A stretch of 64,000 nucleotides of DNA, from positions 62,001-126,000 of the forward strand of contig NZ_JAPRAQ010000002.1 in assembly GCF_029989365.1 (NCBI RefSeq). Reading direction: 5' to 3'. Made by a program: the position numbers and the translations under genes. The DNA comes from Bradyrhizobium sp. Arg816 (GTDB lineage: Bacteria; Pseudomonadota; Alphaproteobacteria; Rhizobiales; Xanthobacteraceae). The notes under the pieces are model-generated. The model saw only the letters and a list, made by a program, of their open reading frames with translations, was not told the DNA's origin and ran no database searches. This document shows positions 1-10,951 of the stretch, piece after piece. How positions within the stretch are numbered: position 1 is the stretch's first letter; the number at the start of each line of letters is the position of its first letter.

Positions 1-580
1 ATGGCACGAGCACGAGCGGCACGCCGCTGTCCAACAGCACCTGCGCGCCGCCGACGTCCTGCTTGAGGTTGAACTCGATCGTGTGCGGCCATTCCAGCGC
101 ATGGCCGCCAAGCCAGACCACCACCACGCGGTCGATGATGTCGGGGGCCTTGAGCAGCGCCGAGGCGACATTGCTAATGGCGCCGATGGCAATGACGTAG
201 AGCGGATTGTCCGGAGAGCCTGCGCGCGCCCGGGCCACGAGGTCGTTGACGGCGGGGGCGGCCTGCGCCGTCTTGCCGGGGCCGACATAGTCGGTGACGC
301 CGCGATGAACCAGGCCTTCCGGCGCGACATTGAGGCGCTCGAGCAGGCGAAGGATTTCCTGGTAGCTCAGCTCCATGCCGTGGCCGGGACTTTTCGAGCG
401 TGTGTTGAAGAACGGCGCGGCGTAGATCGCCTCGACGTCGAACCGGTCCTTCGACAGCAGCATCTGCACCAGCGCGAACTGATCGTCGATCTCGTTGTAG
501 GTGTCGGTGTCGAGCACCACGCGCACCTTGCCCGCCGGCGGCTCCAGGAGTTTGAGGCGGGCTGCGTCCGTGAGTGTCAT
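1..580 (-). CDS. Nucleoside hydrolase family protein (3' end cut by window edge)
   Basis: Reading leftward from an ATG at 580, the frame stays open to base 1 and gives about 193 residues. The N-terminal VVLDTDTYNEIDDQFAL is the Asp-rich calcium- and ribose-binding signature of inosine-uridine-preferring nucleoside hydrolases, which normally reads DTDPGxDDAxA. Later segments such as LYVIAIGAISNVASALL and VVVVWLGGHALEWP also fit that fold. Family members cleave the N-glycosidic bond of nucleosides for salvage or catabolism, usually in the cytoplasm. The substrate cannot be told from sequence. The HAD phosphatase gene begins upstream on the same strand with a 35-nt gap, so the two probably form an operon. 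The C-terminal third lies outside the window. Confidence 0.85.
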   Translation of the reverse strand, partial: MTLTDAARLKLLEPPAGKVRVVLDTDTYNEIDDQFALVQMLLSKDRFDVEAIYAAPFFNTRSKSPGHGMELSYQEILRLLERLNVAPEGLVHRGVTDYVGPGKTAQAAPAVNDLVARARAGSPDNPLYVIAIGAISNVASALLKAPDIIDRVVVVWLGGHALEWPHTIEFNLKQDVGGAQVLLDSGVPLVLVP

Positions 581-615
581 TGCCGTCTCCCTTGGCGGGG
601 CGTGTCGATTGCGGA

Positions 616-1257
616 TCAGGCTTTGAGCGGAATCCGGCAGACCACGTCCGCAATCTCCTCCATCTGCGCGAACATGTGGTCGGGCGCAAGCGCCTGTAGC
701 GCCGCCGGCGCGGCATAGCCCCAACTGACCGCGCCGCAGGCGATGCCCACGGCCCGCGCGGCCTCGATGTCGCGGACCTCGTCGCCGATGGCGATGACCT
801 TGCCCGGCTCCACGCCCGCGCGCCGGACGACGCGCCGGAATTTTGCGGGCTTGCCGAACAGCGATGCCGCGCAGTCGAAATGCGCAAACAGGGCGGCGGA
901 CTCGCCAAGCTTCTCGCGCGCATTGGATTCGCTGTCCGACGTCACCAGCGCGAGCTGCACGCCGTTATTGGCGAGCGTCTGCAGCATCGTCTCGACGCCC
1001 GCGAACAGGGGAATCTCCGCAGCCGCCTCCGCCTTCAGCCGCCGCGCATGTCGCGCGATCGCCGGCAGCTTCCACAGCGGGACCTCGAGCCGGGTGAGGA
1101 TCTCACGGCTCGAAGCATGCCGTAGCGCTTCGATTTCGTCATCCGCGACGCGACGAAAATTGAAGCGGTCGGCGACATCGTTGATGGTCCGCAGGAACCA
1201 TGGAAAGCTGTCGGCCAGCGTGCCGTCGAGATCGAAGATGGCGAGGGAGTAGGGCAT
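616..1257 (-). CDS. HAD-superfamily hydrolase, phosphoglycolate-phosphatase-like
   Basis: 213 residues. Motif I is FDLDGTLADS at residues 8-17, with nucleophile Asp and acid/base Asp. Motif II is the Ser/Thr in ALVTSDS. Motif III Lys lies in GKPAKFRR, and the acidic motif IV is IGDEVRDIEAA. A helical cap sits between motifs I and II, as in Gph/PGMB-type enzymes, and the length is usual for the group. Members dephosphorylate small phosphorylated metabolites in the cytoplasm. The true substrate is not evident. It precedes the nucleoside hydrolase on the same strand, which would suit a nucleoside or sugar-phosphate salvage role, but that is inference. Confidence 0.85.
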   Translation of the reverse strand: MPYSLAIFDLDGTLADSFPWFLRTINDVADRFNFRRVADDEIEALRHASSREILTRLEVPLWKLPAIARHARRLKAEAAAEIPLFAGVETMLQTLANNGVQLALVTSDSESNAREKLGESAALFAHFDCAASLFGKPAKFRRVVRRAGVEPGKVIAIGDEVRDIEAARAVGIACGAVSWGYAAPAALQALAPDHMFAQMEEIADVVCRIPLKA

Positions 1258-1330
1258 GGAGGAGGGTTTTGGAGTTCGCTGAAAAACGAGACGTGGCGTG
1301 CTATTATTTCAGGACAATTCAAGGACAGTC

Positions 1331-1550
1331 ATGCGACACGAGCACATTGAAATCAACCCTGCGATCATGGAGCAAGCCCGTCATCCGTGGGACGCGCGTG
1401 CCGGTCGAACTGGTGTTGCACGAACTGGAGGCTGGCATGGCCACCGAGGCCATCATAGCGGAGCACCCGCGGCTTACGCCGGATGATGTTCGGGCGGCCC
1501 AGGCCTTCGCGACCGATCATTGGGCCGCGGAAGACATCTTTTGTCGCTGA
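1331..1550 (+). pseudogene. DUF433 antitoxin-like gene, frameshifted
   Basis: The ATG at 1331 opens with MRHEHIEINPAIM, the usual start of DUF433 proteins. The rest of the domain (KPVIRGTRVPVELVLHEL, then AEHPRLTPDDVRAAQAFA) continues in a different frame to the stop at 1550. The conserved IMGGKPVIRGTR junction falls at about 1366-1375, where the DNA reads atcatggagcaagcccgtc, two bases short of what one frame needs. The copy is therefore broken unless the sequence is wrong. DUF433 proteins are small winged-helix antitoxins, usually beside a PIN-like toxin gene. No such toxin is visible here. A TTG at 1350 in the second frame could in principle start a shortened product. Confidence 0.7.
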
Positions 1551-1578
1551 ATCGTGCTCTGGCTCGCGGACGAATGCG

Positions 1579-1911
1579 TCACCGCAATTTGCGCACGTGA
1601 ACATTGATGTCGAGATCGATGTTGCTGACGCAGGTTTGAGTAGTCCGGTGAGAGCCGCCCTCGTGCCAGGGACCATCGCGTGTGCGGGCGTTGGTGATAT
1701 TGGCGAGCTTCAGGCATCGCCATTGCGGCAGCGGTCCGCTGCTCTCGCCGGCGAACTGCCAAGCCAGTACGGCTTCCTCACCGATCTTGTTGGTACCGAT
1801 GATATGCGGACAAAGTTCGCGATAGCGCCCCTCGTAGATGCAGGTCATCTGCTGCTCGGCGAGGATTGCCTTGCGGAAGAGCATGTAGGTGCGGCTGGGC
1901 ATCGCGGACAC
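1579..1911 (-). CDS. Conserved hypothetical protein of rhizobial type
   Basis: 110 residues from GTG 1911 (AAAGG six bases upstream), or 107 from ATG 1902 (MPSRTYMLFRKAIL). Segments such as IYEGRYRELCPHIIG, QWRCLKLANI and ARTRDGPWHEG resemble a small WYL-like family that I recall as frequent in Bradyrhizobium. No catalytic motif is visible. Three cysteines are scattered and do not form a zinc pattern. It lies 46 bases downstream of uvrA on the same strand, so it may be co-transcribed. Function unknown. Confidence 0.65.
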   Translation of the reverse strand: MSAMPSRTYMLFRKAILAEQQMTCIYEGRYRELCPHIIGTNKIGEEAVLAWQFAGESSGPLPQWRCLKLANITNARTRDGPWHEGGSHRTTQTCVSNIDLDINVHVRKLR

Positions 1912-1956
1912 TTACAGCCTTTCCCCGATGATCCCGCGGACGAGGCGGAGTGAATT

Positions 1957-4935
<2,979 letters not shown>

Positions 4936-5033
4936 CCGAGTTGCCCTCAAGGAATCCCAAAGGTGCGCGATCGCGCCAACAAAAAAGGCGCGCGTCGCCC
5001 GGAACCGGGATCGGCGCCGATGGGTATGCCAGC

Positions 5034-5048
5034 GAACGTAGGAAGAAC
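5034..5048 (-). promoter_or_regulatory. LexA (SOS) box upstream of uvrA
   Basis: GAAC at 5034-5037 and GAAC at 5045-5048 are separated by exactly 7 bases. Read toward uvrA this is GTTC-N7-GTTC, the direct-repeat LexA operator known from alphaproteobacteria. It lies 99 bases before the uvrA start. The rest of the 304-base gap (4936-5239) holds no gene. An imperfect hairpin at 5140-5164, resembling the terminators of the neighbouring porin genes but without a U-run, follows the barrel gene that ends at 5240. Confidence 0.75.
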
Positions 5049-5239
5049 GGGGACGGATTTCCAGTGGCGTGTGCGAATCGTCAACGGATTGTTGGCGCGC
5101 TGGCGGCATCTGGCAGGAGCAGGGCGCCCGGAGCATGCGAAGGGCCGGCGCGAGGCCAGCCCTTCGTTCGCGTTTGAATGCGGATTTGGGGCAATCCGCA
5201 CAGGATCAGGACTTGGAGGTTCCTGAGGGAAGCTTTGTC

Positions 5240-5998
5240 TCAGTATTTGGCGACGACCGGGCCGCCCCAGCGGTAATTGATGCGGATCAGGCCCATGTCG
5301 ATATCCTGGCCGATCCGGTCGGTGCGCGGGGCGAAGCCGCCGACGAGAGTTGCGAAGTCAGCGCTGTGATGGCCGAGGAACACGTGATTGTACTCGCCGC
5401 CGACCGACCAGTTCTCGGCAAAGCCCCATTCAACGCCGATGCCGATCGTGTAGCCCCAGCGGGTCTGGTTGACGCTGTTGAACGTCGCCGCCGCTGGCGC
5501 GCCCGGAAAGAAGGTGTCGTATTTGTCGTGGGCCACGGCTGCGCCGGCCTTGCCGTAGAGCAGCAGATTGTTCACAGCGTAGCCGAGCTGGCCGGTGAAC
5601 AGACCGAAGCTGTCGATCTTGGTCTGGTTCGTGATCGGCGCCAACGCCACGCTGACATTGCTGCCCTTGAAGTCGGCCCAGTTGCCCTGGCCCTCGATGC
5701 CGAACACCCAGCGCGATTTCTGCCAGCGATAGCCGAGCTGTCCGCCGACCGTGCCACCGCCCGCATTGTGACAGCCTTCGCCAACGGCCGGATCGACAGC
5801 GATGCCGAGCGCGCGAGTCACGCCCCAGCAGGCATGGGCCAAGCCGCCGCCGCCATTGATGCCGGCATAGATGCCGCTCCAGTCATAAACGGGAACGGCG
5901 GCCGCCGGCGCCTTGTAAATCGGTAGATCGGCGGCGGTAGCCGGCGCGACCGCGCCGAGTGCGAACAGGCTGACCGCAGCCAGCATCCACGTCTTCAT
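5240..5998 (-). CDS. Outer-membrane beta-barrel protein (opacity/Omp25-like), paralogue A
   Basis: 252 residues from ATG 5998 (MKTWMLAAVSLFALG). A signal peptide ends at PATAADLP. A linker YKAPAAAVPVYDWSG is followed by an eight-strand-type barrel with alternating Gly/aromatic strands, ending RINYRWGGPVVAKY with a terminal aromatic for BAM insertion. Two cysteines (ACWGV and GEGCHN) are shared with paralogues B, C and E. These proteins are abundant rhizobial surface proteins of small-barrel type; permeability or adhesion roles are not provable here. It is the last gene of the five-gene tandem array and differs most in its linker (DLPIYK instead of DLAARPYTK). Confidence 0.9.
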   Translation of the reverse strand: MKTWMLAAVSLFALGAVAPATAADLPIYKAPAAAVPVYDWSGIYAGINGGGGLAHACWGVTRALGIAVDPAVGEGCHNAGGGTVGGQLGYRWQKSRWVFGIEGQGNWADFKGSNVSVALAPITNQTKIDSFGLFTGQLGYAVNNLLLYGKAGAAVAHDKYDTFFPGAPAAATFNSVNQTRWGYTIGIGVEWGFAENWSVGGEYNHVFLGHHSADFATLVGGFAPRTDRIGQDIDMGLIRINYRWGGPVVAKY

Positions 5999-6090
5999 GT
6001 CACGTCCCCAACTCGCCAAAGCCATTCGCGGGCGCCGTGCGCGCGCCTCACGACTCCAAGACGGTTGGGTGCACCCTCGCGCGAAAACAA

Positions 6091-6115
6091 AAAGGCCGGC
6101 GCAAGGCCGGCCTTT
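6091..6115 (-). terminator. Intrinsic terminator behind porin paralogue B
   Basis: Perfect inverted repeat AAAGGCCGGC / GCCGGCCTTT with a 5-base loop. On the minus strand it is followed by TTTTTGTTTT. It lies 29 bases past the stop of the gene ending at 6144. The same hairpin recurs behind paralogues C, D and E at the same distance. Confidence 0.9.
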
Positions 6116-6143
6116 CGTGACGCGATGGCGTTGGAGACGAAGA

Positions 6144-6908
6144 TCAGTATTTGGCGATGAGGGGGCCGGCGAACCTGTAACTGACGCGGGCCGTTGCGAT
6201 GTCAACGTCCTGGCGGATCCGATCGGCGCGCGAGAACGTGCCGTTGTTGAACGTAAATCGGTTGTCGCGCGATCCCATGAAGCCGTGCACATAATCGACG
6301 CCGACCACGATGTTGGGCGTTACGCCGAAATCGAGGCCAGCACCAACCGCTCCGCCCCAGCGCGTTTCATTCGCCCTGTCGAACACGAAGCCGGTGGCGG
6401 TGGTGAAGCCCTCGTATTTGTCGCTCACAACCATCGCACCACCCTTCGCGTAGAACAGCACATTGCTCCAGGCGTAGCCGACCTGGCCGGTCACGAGGCC
6501 GAAGGCGTTGATCTTCGAGCGGTCTGAGCCGACGCCGCCGGCAGCCAGGCTCGGTCCATTGGAGCCGCTAAGGTGAGCCCAGTCGCCCTGGCCTTCCACG
6601 CCGAACACCCACGACGCGCTTTGCCAGCGAAAGCCGGCCTGGCCGCCGGCCACGCCGCCGGTCGCGGTGTGGCAGCCCTCCGATGCGGGGGGAGTGACCG
6701 GTGCACCGAGGATGTTGGTGACGATGTCCCAGCAATTATGGCTCCAGCCGCCACCACCGTTGGCGCCGATGTAGAAGCCGCTCCAATCGTAGACCGCGCC
6801 GATCATCGGGGCAGGAGCTTTGGTGTAGGGCCTCGCCGCCAGATCGGCCGCCGAAACGGACGTGGTCATCGCGACTATGCCGGCAGCGGCAAGCATAAAC
6901 TTGTTCAA
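6144..6908 (-). CDS. Outer-membrane beta-barrel protein (opacity/Omp25-like), paralogue B
   Basis: 254 residues if translation starts at TTG 6908 (MNKFMLAAAGIVAMTTS), five to six bases after a run of G that could serve as ribosome binding site. An in-frame ATG lies five codons later. The signal peptide ends SVSAADLAARPY. The mature part carries DWSGFYIGANGGGG and a cysteine pair (NCWDIV, SEGCHT), and the barrel ends VSYRFAGPLIAKY. It lies in the five-gene array, each gene with its own leader and terminator, so the genes are probably separate transcription units. The TTG start is my choice from spacing and is less certain than the gene itself. Confidence 0.88.
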   Translation of the reverse strand: MNKFMLAAAGIVAMTTSVSAADLAARPYTKAPAPMIGAVYDWSGFYIGANGGGGWSHNCWDIVTNILGAPVTPPASEGCHTATGGVAGGQAGFRWQSASWVFGVEGQGDWAHLSGSNGPSLAAGGVGSDRSKINAFGLVTGQVGYAWSNVLFYAKGGAMVVSDKYEGFTTATGFVFDRANETRWGGAVGAGLDFGVTPNIVVGVDYVHGFMGSRDNRFTFNNGTFSRADRIRQDVDIATARVSYRFAGPLIAKY

Positions 6909-7045
6909 GACGGACCCCCCCAAGGCCAAAGTTGTTGCGATCTTCGATACAACCTTTGAGGTGCGACAGTCTGTCACCGGAGGGTCACAGCGCGCCGAAA
7001 AATGGAACTTGTCCGCAAGCGCTCGCGCCGTACGCGCGAAAACAA

Positions 7046-7070
7046 AAAGGCCGGCGCAAGGCCGGCCTTT
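7046..7070 (-). terminator. Intrinsic terminator behind porin paralogue C
   Basis: Identical 25-base hairpin (AAAGGCCGGC, 5-base loop, GCCGGCCTTT) with a U-rich tail on the minus strand, 29 bases beyond the stop of the gene ending at 7099. The flanking GCGCGAAAACA and CGATGGCGTTGGAG are also shared with the other copies. Confidence 0.9.
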
Positions 7071-7098
7071 CGTAACGCGATGGCGTTGGAGACGATGC

Positions 7099-7845
7099 TT
7101 AGTACTTCGCCACGACCGGGCCGCCGAAGGTGTAGTTCAGGCGAACGGTGCCCATGTCGACGTCCTGCTTGATACGGTCGATGCGGTCGTTGATGCCGAG
7201 AATCGTGAACGAGTTGTTGCGCTTGCCCATGAACAGATGGTCGTATTCGATCGCAACGGACCAGTTCGGCGCGAAGCCGAATTCGAGGCCGGTGCCGACC
7301 GCGCCGCCCCAGCGCGTCTCGCTTGCGCTGTCGAGGACCAAGCCGAACGCCGTGCCGTTGTACTTGGCATGCGTGACCGCCGCGCCACCCTTCACGTACC
7401 AGAGCACATTGTTCCAGGCATAGCCGACCTGGCCGGTGAACAGGCCAATCGCGTCGATCTTGGTCTCGTTGACCAGCGGAGCAAGCGCCACGCTCGTATT
7501 CGAGCCCTTCAGATTGGCCCAGTCGCCCTGGGCTTCAAGGCCGAACACCCAGTTGGCCGACTGCCAGCGATAACCGACCTGGCCACCGACGACGCCGCCT
7601 GTCGCATTGTGACAGCCTTCAGCCGTGTCCGGACCCGCAACGCCGAAGATGTTGTTGACATCCCAGCAGTTGCGGCTCGAAGCGCCGCCGCCGTTGATGC
7701 CGAGGTAGAAGCCGGACCAGTTGTAGATCGAGGCCACAGCAATGGGCGCCTTGGTGTAGGGGCGGGCCGCCAAATCGGCCGCCGAGGCGGGAGCCAACGC
7801 GCTGAGTGCGAACAGACTGGCCGAGGCCAGCAAAACCTTCTTCAT
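7099..7845 (-). CDS. Outer-membrane beta-barrel protein (opacity/Omp25-like), paralogue C
   Basis: 248 residues from ATG 7845 (MKKVLLASASLFALSA). The signal peptide is cleaved near ASAADLAARPY. Shared features are NWSGFYLGINGGG, a cysteine pair (NCWDVN, AEGCHN), GYRWQSANWVFGLEAQGDWA and a C-terminus VRLNYTFGGPVVAKY. It is close in sequence to paralogue E through the barrel and to D through the signal peptide and linker, as expected for tandem duplicates that have exchanged segments. Likely an abundant surface barrel; cargo or ligand unknown. Confidence 0.9.
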   Translation of the reverse strand: MKKVLLASASLFALSALAPASAADLAARPYTKAPIAVASIYNWSGFYLGINGGGASSRNCWDVNNIFGVAGPDTAEGCHNATGGVVGGQVGYRWQSANWVFGLEAQGDWANLKGSNTSVALAPLVNETKIDAIGLFTGQVGYAWNNVLWYVKGGAAVTHAKYNGTAFGLVLDSASETRWGGAVGTGLEFGFAPNWSVAIEYDHLFMGKRNNSFTILGINDRIDRIKQDVDMGTVRLNYTFGGPVVAKY

Positions 7846-8016
7846 TTCAATTCCCCAGTTTCGTTTCTCTTTGTCGGCGAAAAATAGCCGCCCCAATGAC
7901 CCAACCGATGTCATTGCTCTACACCATTGAAGCCGAAGGTTGTGTCACTGGGATGCCACAGCTCTCCCCGAAAACGTTGTGAATCGGTGGGCCTGGATCT
8001 GGACGCGCGAAAACAA

Positions 8017-8041
8017 AAAGGCCGGCGCAAGGCCGGCCTTT
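8017..8041 (-). terminator. Intrinsic terminator behind porin paralogue D
   Basis: Third identical copy of the hairpin, U-tailed on the minus strand, 29 bases beyond the stop at 8070. Confidence 0.9.
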
Positions 8042-8069
8042 CGTAACGCGATGGCGTTGGAGGCGAAGC

Positions 8070-8759
8070 TCAGTACTTCGCGACCACCGGGGCCCCGAAG
8101 TGATAGTTCACGCCGACCTGCACGGTGTGGAAGTTGAGCGTGCCGGTGGGCAGGGCGCCCGAGAAGTAGGTCTCGCCGCCGAGGCTGCGATAGAGGTACT
8201 CGCCCTTGACCGACCACTGCGGAGCGAAGAACGCTTCGACGCCCGCACCGACGGTCCAGCCGGAGTGCCACTTGCTGTCCGACGCGGTCAAGCCGAGAGC
8301 GGAGAGGGTGATCTTGTTGTCGATCCAGGCGTAGCCGCCGGTGCCGTAGAACAGGACCTGATTGACGGCGTAGCCGATACGGCCGCGCACGGTGCCCATG
8401 GCATCGGTCTTCGAGCTCGCCGTTGCGGTCACAACGCCGAATCCGGGAACGACAGTGGCGCCGGTCGCCGAAGCGCTGACGTCAGCCCAGGAACCATCAG
8501 CCTCGACGCCGAACACGACGTTGCCGGTCTGCCAGTTGTAGCCGGCGGTGCCGCCGACGAAGCCACCCTTCATCTTCGGGTCGCCGGAACCGTTTTCCCA
8601 GGCGCCGCCACCGACGATACCGAGGTAGAAGCCGGTCCAGTTGTAGACCGAGGCCACCGCCACCGGAGCCTTGGTGTAGGGGCGCGCCGCGAGATCAGCG
8701 GCCGAAGCCGGAGCAGCGAGAGCGAACAAACAGGCCGAAGCCAACAAAACCTTCTTCAT
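8070..8759 (-). CDS. Outer-membrane beta-barrel protein (opacity/Omp25-like), divergent paralogue D
   Basis: 229 residues from ATG 8759 (MKKVLLASACLFALAAP). The signal peptide and linker are almost the same as paralogue C (SAADLAARPYTKAPVAVASVYNW). The barrel body differs: the cysteine pair is missing and replaced by ENGSGDPKMKGGF, and the later strands (TVRGRIGYAVNQVLFYGTGGYAW, KGEYLYRSLGGE) match the classic Omp25/31-type pattern. The C-terminus reconverges (VNYHFGAPVVAKY). This looks like a second barrel subtype under a shared signal peptide and terminator, either by recombination or older divergence. Confidence 0.9.
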   Translation of the reverse strand: MKKVLLASACLFALAAPASAADLAARPYTKAPVAVASVYNWTGFYLGIVGGGAWENGSGDPKMKGGFVGGTAGYNWQTGNVVFGVEADGSWADVSASATGATVVPGFGVVTATASSKTDAMGTVRGRIGYAVNQVLFYGTGGYAWIDNKITLSALGLTASDSKWHSGWTVGAGVEAFFAPQWSVKGEYLYRSLGGETYFSGALPTGTLNFHTVQVGVNYHFGAPVVAKY

Positions 8760-8942
8760 TTTCAAACCTAATCCCAGTCCCGGTTTCTGTTTTTGCCTTC
8801 CGTGCGTTCGGAAGGACATCGGACGCCGTGGTCCAACTGATGTCGTGCTTACACCAGCAAAGCCGCAAGTTGTGTCTCCCAAAAGCCACAATAGTCGCAA
8901 AACGTAACGGTGACTGACCTATAATTCCCGTTGCCCACGCAA

Positions 8943-8967
8943 AAAGGCCGGCGCGAGGCCGGCCTTT
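8943..8967 (-). terminator. Intrinsic terminator behind porin paralogue E
   Basis: The same hairpin with one loop change (GCGAG instead of GCAAG), with an AAAAA run on the plus side that reads as U on the minus strand, 27-29 bases past the stop at 8994. Confidence 0.88.
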
Positions 8968-8993
8968 GATTTCCAAGCGATCTCAGAGAGATA

Positions 8994-9755
8994 TCAGTAT
9001 CTTGCGATCAGCGGGCCGCCCCAGCGATAGTTCACGCGGACGAGGCCGATATCGACGTCCTGGCTGATGCGATCGGAGCGTGTGGAAACGCCGAGCGGGG
9101 CGATCCCGAAATTGCCGGATCCGGTGAAGCCGACGGTGCGGCTGCCCATGAAGATGTGGTCGTACTCGAAGCCCACGGTCCAGTTCGGCGCGAATCCGAA
9201 CTCGACGCCCACACCCACGGTGCCGCCCCAACGGGTCTCGTTGGCCCGGTCGACTTCGAGGCCGCTGGCGAGGTCGAAGCTGCGGTAGCGATCGCTGACG
9301 ACGGCGCCGCCGCCCTTCACGTAGAGCAGGACGTTGTTCCAGGCGTAGCCGACCTGACCGGTGATCAGGCCGAAGGCGTTGATCTTCGAACGATCGCGCA
9401 GGCCGGTGATCGCACTGATGTTGGCACCCGAGAAATCGGCCCAGTTGCCCTGGCCTTCGAAGCCGAACACCCAGTTGGCTGACTGCCAGCGGTAGCCGAC
9501 CTGGCCACCGACCGTGCCGCCGGTCGCGTTGTGGCAGCCTTCGCCAAAGAAAACGCCGCCGCCGAAATCTGCGTCCCAGCACTTATGGCTGGTGCCGCCG
9601 CCGCCGTTGATGCCGATGTAGAAGCCGCTCCAGTCGTAGATGGTCGCGATCATCGGTGCCGGGGCCTTGGTGTAGGCAGCGAGATCTGCCGCGCTTGCGG
9701 GAGCCGACAGCCCCAACGCGATTACACCAATAGTACCAATCAAAATCTTATTCAT
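8994..9755 (-). CDS. Outer-membrane beta-barrel protein (opacity/Omp25-like), paralogue E
   Basis: 253 residues from ATG 9755 (MNKILIGTIGVIALGLS). The signal peptide ends ASAADLAAYTKAP. It carries DWSGFYIGINGGGG, a cysteine pair (KCWDAD, GEGCHN), GYRWQSANWVFGFEGQGNWA and a C-terminus VRVNYRWGGPLIARY. It is the first gene of the array in transcription direction and has about 450 bases of upstream sequence shared head-to-head with ssb. Function beyond a small outer-membrane barrel is not evident. Confidence 0.9.
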   Translation of the reverse strand: MNKILIGTIGVIALGLSAPASAADLAAYTKAPAPMIATIYDWSGFYIGINGGGGTSHKCWDADFGGGVFFGEGCHNATGGTVGGQVGYRWQSANWVFGFEGQGNWADFSGANISAITGLRDRSKINAFGLITGQVGYAWNNVLLYVKGGGAVVSDRYRSFDLASGLEVDRANETRWGGTVGVGVEFGFAPNWTVGFEYDHIFMGSRTVGFTGSGNFGIAPLGVSTRSDRISQDVDIGLVRVNYRWGGPLIARY

Positions 9756-10034
9756 TGCAGTCTCCCCAGTTTCGATCCGCTTTCGAAGTCCCCGAAGCGG
9801 TTGATCAGGCGCGACGCTCATAAGAATCTAATTCCGAGCCAAGCGTAGCTTAGGCGGGAGGCGGAGTCCGTCTCCGGAATGCAACAGTCGGGCGGCATTT
9901 GAACTGCTTCTAACTTGATGAATGTTAAGCTGTTTCGCCGTCCTCAGGAATTCGGGGAAATTCCATTTGGCGCAGGCCGTCTTTGTGCGGCGCGGTGTCG
10001 TCTTGCCAACGCAACAACGTGAGGGGTGTCATAA

Positions 10035-10049
10035 GAACAAATCTGGAAC
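10035..10049 (+). promoter_or_regulatory. LexA (SOS) box upstream of ssb
   Basis: GAAC 10035-10038, seven bases, GAAC 10046-10049: the same alphaproteobacterial LexA direct repeat found before uvrA. It is 155 bases before the ssb start, in the 448-base gap 9756-10203. That gap otherwise shows no gene; it must contain the divergent promoters of porin E and ssb. Confidence 0.7.
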
Positions 10050-10203
10050 GAACCCGCCAGGGGTGCTATATATGGGGATAAGTGGAGGGGTGACGGGCCG
10101 ATCCGTCCGCGCAAGCGTATAGGGTCGCGTCAACAGGTTGCAGAGGACGCGGGCGCGTCCCGGGCCTTCTAAAATTCAGTGGCATTCGGAGTGGAGAGCG
10201 GCG

Positions 10204-10704
10204 ATGGCGGGAAGCGTCAACAAGGTCATTCTGGTTGGAAATCTCGGCAAGGATCCCGAAATCCGCCGCACCCAGGACGGGCGGCCGATCGCGAATTTGA
10301 GCATCGCCACCTCGGAGACCTGGCGCGACAAGAACAGCGGCGAGCGCAAGGAAAAGACCGAGTGGCATCGCGTCGTGATCTTCAATGAAGGGCTCTGCAA
10401 GGTCGCCGAGCAGTACCTGAAGAAGGGCGCGAAGGTTTACATCGAGGGTGCGCTCCAGACCCGCAAATGGACCGACCAGAGCGGCGCCGAGAAGTACTCC
10501 ACCGAGGTCGTGCTCCAGGGCTTCAACTCGACCCTGACGATGCTCGACGGCCGCGGCGGCGGCGGTGGAGGCGGCAGCTTCGGCGACGAGCCGGGCGGCG
10601 ATTTCGGCTCCTCCGGTCCCGTCAGCAGCGCACCGCGCCGCGCTGTGGCCGCCGGCGGCGGCGGTGGCCGCAACAGCGACATGGACGACGACATTCCGTT
10701 CTAG
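10204..10704 (+). CDS. ssb: Single-stranded DNA-binding protein
   Basis: 166 residues from ATG 10204 ([19 protein letters not shown]). The OB-fold domain covers roughly residues 1-115, with the typical [13 protein letters not shown] and [23 protein letters not shown] segments. A Gly-rich linker follows, and the acidic tip SDMDDDIPF binds partner repair proteins. It coats single-stranded DNA as a tetramer in replication, repair and recombination. In related genomes ssb sits beside uvrA and gyrA. Here the porin array separates it from uvrA and the recombinase island from gyrA. Confidence 0.98.
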   Translation: MAGSVNKVILVGNLGKDPEIRRTQDGRPIANLSIATSETWRDKNSGERKEKTEWHRVVIFNEGLCKVAEQYLKKGAKVYIEGALQTRKWTDQSGAEKYSTEVVLQGFNSTLTMLDGRGGGGGGGSFGDEPGGDFGSSGPVSSAPRRAVAAGGGGGRNSDMDDDIPF

Positions 10705-10737
10705 AGTTGTGTTTTTCCGAAATGTAAACAAAGATAT

Positions 10738-10789
10738 GGAATCGGCAGGTCGTGCAAGGACTTAATGCCGATTCCGCTTTGTTCTTTTT
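10738..10789 (+). terminator. ssb intrinsic terminator
   Basis: A perfect 10-bp stem, GGAATCGGCA (10738-10747) with TGCCGATTCC (10766-10775), an 18-base loop, followed by GCTTTGTTCTTTTT. It ends the ssb transcript before the island begins. Confidence 0.85.
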
Positions 10790-10900
10790 GTAACTTCGAT
10801 AGAAAATCCAACACGGTTTCCTAGTTTTGCAAACCTGAGGATGATTTCTGGCGCGATTTCAGCCGCTTAGTAAATTAGCGCGCGGGCCAATTTTGTAACT
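10786..10900 (+). repeat. Paired TTTTGTAACT repeats at the island's left end
   Basis: Two direct copies of TTTTGTAACT (10786-10795 and 10891-10900) lie 105 bases apart between the ssb terminator and the first recombinase gene. An inverted copy lies at 22622-22631 beyond the helicase gene. They are candidate recombinase binding arms. The first overlaps the U-tract of the ssb terminator, so its role is less sure. The sequence between them is A/T-richer than its surroundings. Confidence 0.45.
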
Positions 10901-10951
10901 CCTGTCACTCGGATTTAAGAACCATCTTACGGCCTCGAATTTGGGGGCTGC

